From: Buttiauxella warmboldiae
GTDB lineage: Bacteria; Pseudomonadota; Gammaproteobacteria; Enterobacterales; Enterobacteriaceae
Direction of reading: 5' to 3'
Length of the DNA stretch: 64,000 nucleotides
NCBI RefSeq assembly: GCF_003818135.1
Contig: NZ_RPOH01000003.1
Span: 1-64,000, forward strand
Below the pieces are notes generated by a model. That model made no database searches, was not told the origin of the DNA, and saw nothing but the letters and a program-made list of their open reading frames with translations. Positions 59,389-64,000 of this stretch are shown here, in pieces (the stretch's first letter is position 1; each line of letters starts with the position of its first letter). A program made the position numbers and the translations under genes.

Positions 59389-62094
59389 TTAGCTTAAACG
59401 GCCATGACACTGTTTGTATTTTTTACCGGAACCACATGGGCATGGGTCGTTACGGCCCACTTTGCGTTCACCGGTTTCTGCGGCCAGTGCCTCAGCGGCA
59501 AGGGTATCGTCATCCTGGTGGCTCAGCTGTTGCATCTGTGCTAAACGCTCAGCTTCTTCGCGACGCTGCTGCTCCATTGCCTCGACTTCTTCAGGCATAC
59601 GAACCTGTACTTTGCTCAACGTGCTGATCACTTCATATTTCAGCGCTTCAAGCATGGATGCGAACATCGCAAAAGACTCGCGCTTGTACTCCTGCTTGGG
59701 ATCTTTCTGCGCATAACCACGCAAGTGGATGCCCTGGCGCAGGTAATCCATTGCCGCAAGGTGCTCTTTCCACAGTGAATCCAGAGTCTGCAGCATGACG
59801 CCTTTTTCGAAATGACGCATCATCTCCACGCCAACCACTTCTTCTTTACGCTGATACACTTCGATGGAGTTTTGCAAAATACGCTCGCGCAGCGTCTCTT
59901 CGTGCAGTTCAGGCTCTTTATCCAGCCACTCTTTAATTGGCAGTTCAAGATCGAAGTCATTTTTCAGGCGCTCTTGCAGGCCTTCAACATCCCACATCTC
60001 TTCCAGCGATTGCGGTGGAATGTGCGCGTCGATAGTCACTTTAAAGACATCTTCGCGGATGCTGTTAATGGTTTCGCTCACGTCGCTGACATCCAACAAT
60101 TCGTTACGCTGGCTGTAGATCGCGCGACGCTGGTCGTTCGCTACATCATCATATTCCAGCAGCTGTTTACGGATATCGAAGTTACGGCTTTCAACTTTAC
60201 GCTGTGCGTTAGCAATAGCCTTGGTGACCCATGGGTGTTCAATCGCTTCACCCGGCTTCATACCAAGCTTACGCATCATGCCGGAAACGCGGTCCGATGC
60301 AAAAATACGCATCAGGGAATCTTCCATCGAGAGGTAGAAGCGTGAGGAACCCGCATCGCCCTGACGGCCAGAACGGCCGCGCAGCTGGTTATCGATACGG
60401 CGAGATTCGTGGCGTTCAGTACCGATAATATGCAGACCACCAGACGCCAGCACCGCATCATGGCGAACCTGCCAGTCCGCTTTAATTTGTGCAATTTGCT
60501 CAGGCGTTGGGTTCTCAAGCTCGGCAACTTCTGCCTGCCAGCTACCACCCAATACAATATCAGTACCACGGCCGGCCATGTTAGTCGCAATGGTCACGGC
60601 AGCCGGGTAACCCGCCTGGGCAACAATGCCGGCTTCGTTGGCATGGAATTTGGCGTTCAGCACGTTGTGCTTGATACCCGCTTTGGTCAACTCCGCAGAC
60701 ACCACTTCCGATTTCTCAATGGAAATGGTCCCCACCAGCACCGGCTGACCGTTGATGGTACGTTCTTTAATGTCTTCGATAATGGCAGCAATCTTGTCTG
60801 CTTCGGTCATGTAGACCAAATCAGGCATATCCTTACGGATCATCGGGCGGTTAGTTGGCACCACGATGGTATCGAGCTTGTAGATAGAGCTAAATTCGAA
60901 GGCTTCGGTATCCGCCGTCCCCGTCATACCCGCCAGTTTTTCATACAGGCGGAAGTAGTTCTGGAAGGTGATGGAGGCCAGCGTCTGGTTCTCATTCTGA
61001 ATATCAACGCCTTCTTTTGCCTCTACCGCCTGGTGCAGACCATCTGACCAGCGACGGCCCTGCATCGTACGGCCGGTGTGTTCATCAACGATGATCACTT
61101 CGCCATCTTTCACGATGTAATCCACGTCACGGGTGAACAGCACATGCGCACGCAGCGCAGCCGTTACGTGGTGCATCAGCATAATATTAGCTGGGGAGTA
61201 CAATGACTCGCCCTCTTCCATCATACCTTCACGCACCAGAAGTTCTTCAACCAGCACCAGACCGCGTTCGGTAATGTTTACCTGACGCGATTTTTCATCC
61301 ACGGAGAAGTGGCCTTCGCCCTGGAAAGTATCGGAGTCTTCTTTTTCCTGACGGATAAGGCTTGGGATGATTGTATTTACTTTTCTGTACAGCTCAGAGC
61401 TATCTTCAGCAGGGCCCGAGATGATCAGCGGGGTACGCGCTTCATCGATCAGAATTGAGTCAACCTCATCCACCAGCGCGTAGTGCAGCTTACGCTGAAC
61501 GCGTTCTTCAGGGCTGAACGCCATGTTGTCACGCAGGTAGTCAAAACCGTATTCGTTGTTGGTGCCGTAAGTGATGTCAGCCGCATACGCTTCGCGTTTT
61601 GCCGGCGCGGGCATGTTTGGCAGGTTGATGCCAACGCTCAGGCCCAGGTATTCGAACAGCGGACGGTTATTTTCCGCATCGCGCTGCGCCAGATAGTCGT
61701 TCACGGTAACCACGTGAACGCCGCGGCCGCTTAATGCGTTCAGATACGCAGGCAGTGTTGCGGTCAGCGTTTTACCTTCACCGGTACGCATTTCTGCGAT
61801 ACAGCGATCGTTAAGCACCATGCCGCCCAGCAGCTGCACGTCAAAGTGACGCATCCCGAATACGCGCTTACTCGCTTCACGCACCACGGCGAAAGCTTCT
61901 GGGATCAGACTTTCCAGCACTTCGCCTTTTGCAAGACGCGCGCGGAACTCACCGGTTTTGGCTTTTAATTCATCGTCGGAAAGCTTTTCGATTTCCGGTT
62001 CCATGCTGTTGATAAGATTAACAACTTTACGCATACGACGCAGAGTACGGTCATTACGGCTACCGAAAACTTTAGTTAATAATTTGATTAGCAT
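59389..62094 (-). CDS. secA: Protein translocase motor SecA
   Basis: SecA is the ATPase that pushes unfolded preproteins through SecYEG. The 901-aa length equals E. coli. Walker [10 protein letters not shown] (near 103), [11 protein letters not shown] (near 210), the preprotein cross-linking domain, the second nucleotide fold ([12 protein letters not shown]), and the C-terminal zinc motif [13 protein letters not shown] that binds SecB are all visible. It follows secM by 67 bases; its translation is expected to rise when SecM stalls. Confidence 0.98.
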   Translation of the reverse strand: MLIKLLTKVFGSRNDRTLRRMRKVVNLINSMEPEIEKLSDDELKAKTGEFRARLAKGEVLESLIPEAFAVVREASKRVFGMRHFDVQLLGGMVLNDRCIAEMRTGEGKTLTATLPAYLNALSGRGVHVVTVNDYLAQRDAENNRPLFEYLGLSVGINLPNMPAPAKREAYAADITYGTNNEYGFDYLRDNMAFSPEERVQRKLHYALVDEVDSILIDEARTPLIISGPAEDSSELYRKVNTIIPSLIRQEKEDSDTFQGEGHFSVDEKSRQVNITERGLVLVEELLVREGMMEEGESLYSPANIMLMHHVTAALRAHVLFTRDVDYIVKDGEVIIVDEHTGRTMQGRRWSDGLHQAVEAKEGVDIQNENQTLASITFQNYFRLYEKLAGMTGTADTEAFEFSSIYKLDTIVVPTNRPMIRKDMPDLVYMTEADKIAAIIEDIKERTINGQPVLVGTISIEKSEVVSAELTKAGIKHNVLNAKFHANEAGIVAQAGYPAAVTIATNMAGRGTDIVLGGSWQAEVAELENPTPEQIAQIKADWQVRHDAVLASGGLHIIGTERHESRRIDNQLRGRSGRQGDAGSSRFYLSMEDSLMRIFASDRVSGMMRKLGMKPGEAIEHPWVTKAIANAQRKVESRNFDIRKQLLEYDDVANDQRRAIYSQRNELLDVSDVSETINSIREDVFKVTIDAHIPPQSLEEMWDVEGLQERLKNDFDLELPIKEWLDKEPELHEETLRERILQNSIEVYQRKEEVVGVEMMRHFEKGVMLQTLDSLWKEHLAAMDYLRQGIHLRGYAQKDPKQEYKRESFAMFASMLEALKYEVISTLSKVQVRMPEEVEAMEQQRREEAERLAQMQQLSHQDDDTLAAEALAAETGERKVGRNDPCPCGSGKKYKQCHGRLS

Positions 62095-62161
62095 AATAAA
62101 TTCTCAAACGCCTGCCGCCAGGGCAGAGCTAAAAATAACGTGATAATGAAAAGGCGTGGTT

Positions 62162-62668
62162 TTAGCTAAGGCGTAATGGACCGGCGCGGATACCCTGGAC
62201 CTGGCTTATCCATACGCCGGGACTGAAAGTCTCGACGGCTGGCGCTTGCCAAAGTGCAGTGTGGCGCACAATAACAGGGGGTTTGCTTTCCTGAGTGAGA
62301 AGCGCGCTGAGCGTATCCAGCAAAGCAAGTTTATGCGCCTGAAGCGGCAAACTCTCTTCTGCGACCGGAAGCGTTTGAGGCGCCATAGCAAAAGAGAGGT
62401 GGCGTATAACGGTACGAATGGCATGCTGATGCCAGTAATCGACACTAAATGATGGCCTGCGGGTACTTTCCTGCAATAATGCCAGACTATTGAAGCTGAC
62501 CTTATTGAGATAGTCGTGGCTGCTGGTAGAGGTTTCCGCGGGGGCTGTCGGCTCGGTATTCTGGCTAAGCGCAGGCATGCCAAAGCTTGCCGCGACCATC
62601 CCCAGTAAGAGATGCGGCCAGAAATAACGTCTGCCAAACTGTCGCCAACAATTTAGAATACCAATCAC
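62162..62668 (-). CDS. secM: Secretion monitor SecM (ribosome-arrest peptide)
   Basis: SecM stalls its own ribosome until SecA pulls on its signal peptide; stalling opens the hairpin covering the secA ribosome site. The protein here is 168 aa (E. coli 170) from a GTG at 62668, as in E. coli. It has a long signal sequence (about 1-37, [18 protein letters not shown]), the conserved [19 protein letters not shown], and the arrest motif F-x4-WI-x4-GIRAGP (residues 148-164). The stretch before the arrest motif (about 128-147) differs from E. coli. Confidence 0.94.
   Translation of the reverse strand: MIGILNCWRQFGRRYFWPHLLLGMVAASFGMPALSQNTEPTAPAETSTSSHDYLNKVSFNSLALLQESTRRPSFSVDYWHQHAIRTVIRHLSFAMAPQTLPVAEESLPLQAHKLALLDTLSALLTQESKPPVIVRHTALWQAPAVETFSPGVWISQVQGIRAGPLRLS
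62177..62227 (-). promoter_or_regulatory. SecM translation-arrest sequence
   Basis: These codons encode [17 protein letters not shown]. All residues known to be needed for arrest in E. coli (F, W, I, G-I-R-A-G-P) are conserved; the changes (TP to PG, A to V) fall at tolerated positions. Confidence 0.88.
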
Positions 62669-62690
62669 TTTATCCGCCGGAGCATTAAGT

Positions 62691-63209
62691 ATGCGTGATA
62701 GTCGCCCACAATCTTTAGATAATCTGTTCGATGATGCCGGAGCCGCAAGCGTGTTGCAAAACGTGCAACAGCGCGCTACTGCGCTACTTCGTCTCAACAG
62801 GGCGGTGAAAGGGATATTACCCGCTCAATTACACCCCTGGTGCCGGGTCGCCAATTTTCGACAAGGCATTCTGGTACTTGAAACCGCAAATGCCAGCTGG
62901 CTGATGCGCTTACGCTATGAACAAGCCACGTTACTGAGTGCATTACGTGCGCAAATATTACCATCATTGACATCAATCGACATCAGGATTAATCCATCGC
63001 TGGCTGCAATTGGGCAAGAATCAGTACAAGAAAACAGCATTCAGACGGTAACAGGTAAAACTGAAGGGGTGAACAGAGTGCTAAGCCTGCAAAGCGCTGA
63101 GGCATTAAGAATGGTGGCTGAACGTAGCCCGGAAAAACTGAAGGCAATAATAGAACGACTGGCGTCATTGGCCGGAGAGAGTACCAATGAAACCAGTCGC
63201 AATAAATAA
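62691..63209 (+). CDS. DUF721 (DciA-like) family protein
   Basis: This 172-aa protein resembles DUF721: an N-terminal helix [21 protein letters not shown], then [28 protein letters not shown] and [31 protein letters not shown], the DciA-type KH-like domain, and a charged C-terminal half without clear motif. DciA loads the replicative helicase in bacteria lacking DnaC; in enterics, which use DnaC, the role is unknown. It sits between lpxC and secM, divergent from secM with 22 bases between the starts, and convergent with lpxC. The start ATG at 62691 has only a weak GGAG 8 bases upstream. Confidence 0.8.
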   Translation: MRDSRPQSLDNLFDDAGAASVLQNVQQRATALLRLNRAVKGILPAQLHPWCRVANFRQGILVLETANASWLMRLRYEQATLLSALRAQILPSLTSIDIRINPSLAAIGQESVQENSIQTVTGKTEGVNRVLSLQSAEALRMVAERSPEKLKAIIERLASLAGESTNETSRNK

Positions 63210-63217
63210 TTCGGCGC

Positions 63218-64000
<783 letters not shown>

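Overview
The window is chromosomal core DNA from a member of the Enterobacteriaceae. Nearly every protein reads as a close match to its Escherichia coli counterpart, and gene order is collinear with the E. coli interval lpxC-secA-...-dapD, drawn here in reverse (dapD at the left edge, lpxC cut by the right edge). ERIC and REP-type elements lie between genes, as expected for this family. It is not E. coli itself. Several E. coli genes are absent from their usual positions: cdaR between yaeH and degP, the yad fimbrial cluster between folK and panB, yadD and yadE around panD, speE-speD between yacC and yacL, and yacH between acnB and lpd. I cannot name the genus. No tRNA, rRNA, CRISPR array, prophage or complete insertion sequence was seen.

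Layout. 1-10.2 kb: lysine/peptidoglycan precursor synthesis (dapD), yaeH, periplasmic quality control (degP), dGTPase (dgt), the mtnN-btuF-yadS operon, Fe-S delivery (erpA), the chloride/proton exchanger (clcA) and tetrapyrrole synthesis (hemL). 10.3-16.4 kb: the Fur-controlled hydroxamate siderophore operon fhuACDB. 16.4-28.6 kb: PBP1b (mrcB) and helicase HrpB, then a + strand run of RNA and vitamin genes: thpR, sfsA, dksA, a frameshifted gluQ, pcnB (AUU start), folK, panB, panC, panD. 28.7-37.7 kb: an orphan small ORF, yadI, the ABC exporter yadGH, can, hpt, gcd, cueO, yacC, yacL. 37.8-50.1 kb: central carbon metabolism (acnB, lpd, aceF, aceE, pdhR) and aroP. 50.2-56 kb: ampDE, nadC, and the type IV pilus genes ppdD-hofB-hofC. 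56-64 kb: guaC, coaE-zapD-yacG, mutT, secA with its sensor secM, a DUF721/DciA-like gene, and lpxC.

Functional units. pdhR-aceEF-lpd makes the pyruvate dehydrogenase complex and carries a perfect PdhR operator. ampD-ampE recycle cell wall. panBCD make pantothenate, which CoaE later finishes into CoA. SecM stalls on its own ribosome to tune secA. CueO detoxifies copper from a CueR-type promoter, and FhuACDB imports ferrichrome under a Fur box.

Worth a second look. A one-base loss in an A-run removes the hrpB stop, so HrpB reads in frame into PBP1b. A two-base loss breaks gluQ. The 3' end of hofC is tandemly duplicated with a 157-bp period. The lpd-acnB gap holds an orphan terminator, a repeated motif and a possible structured RNA. 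A DciA-family gene sits beside secM, and speED is missing. No clearly new multigene system was found; the unexplained lpd-acnB intergenic region is the best candidate for something undescribed.
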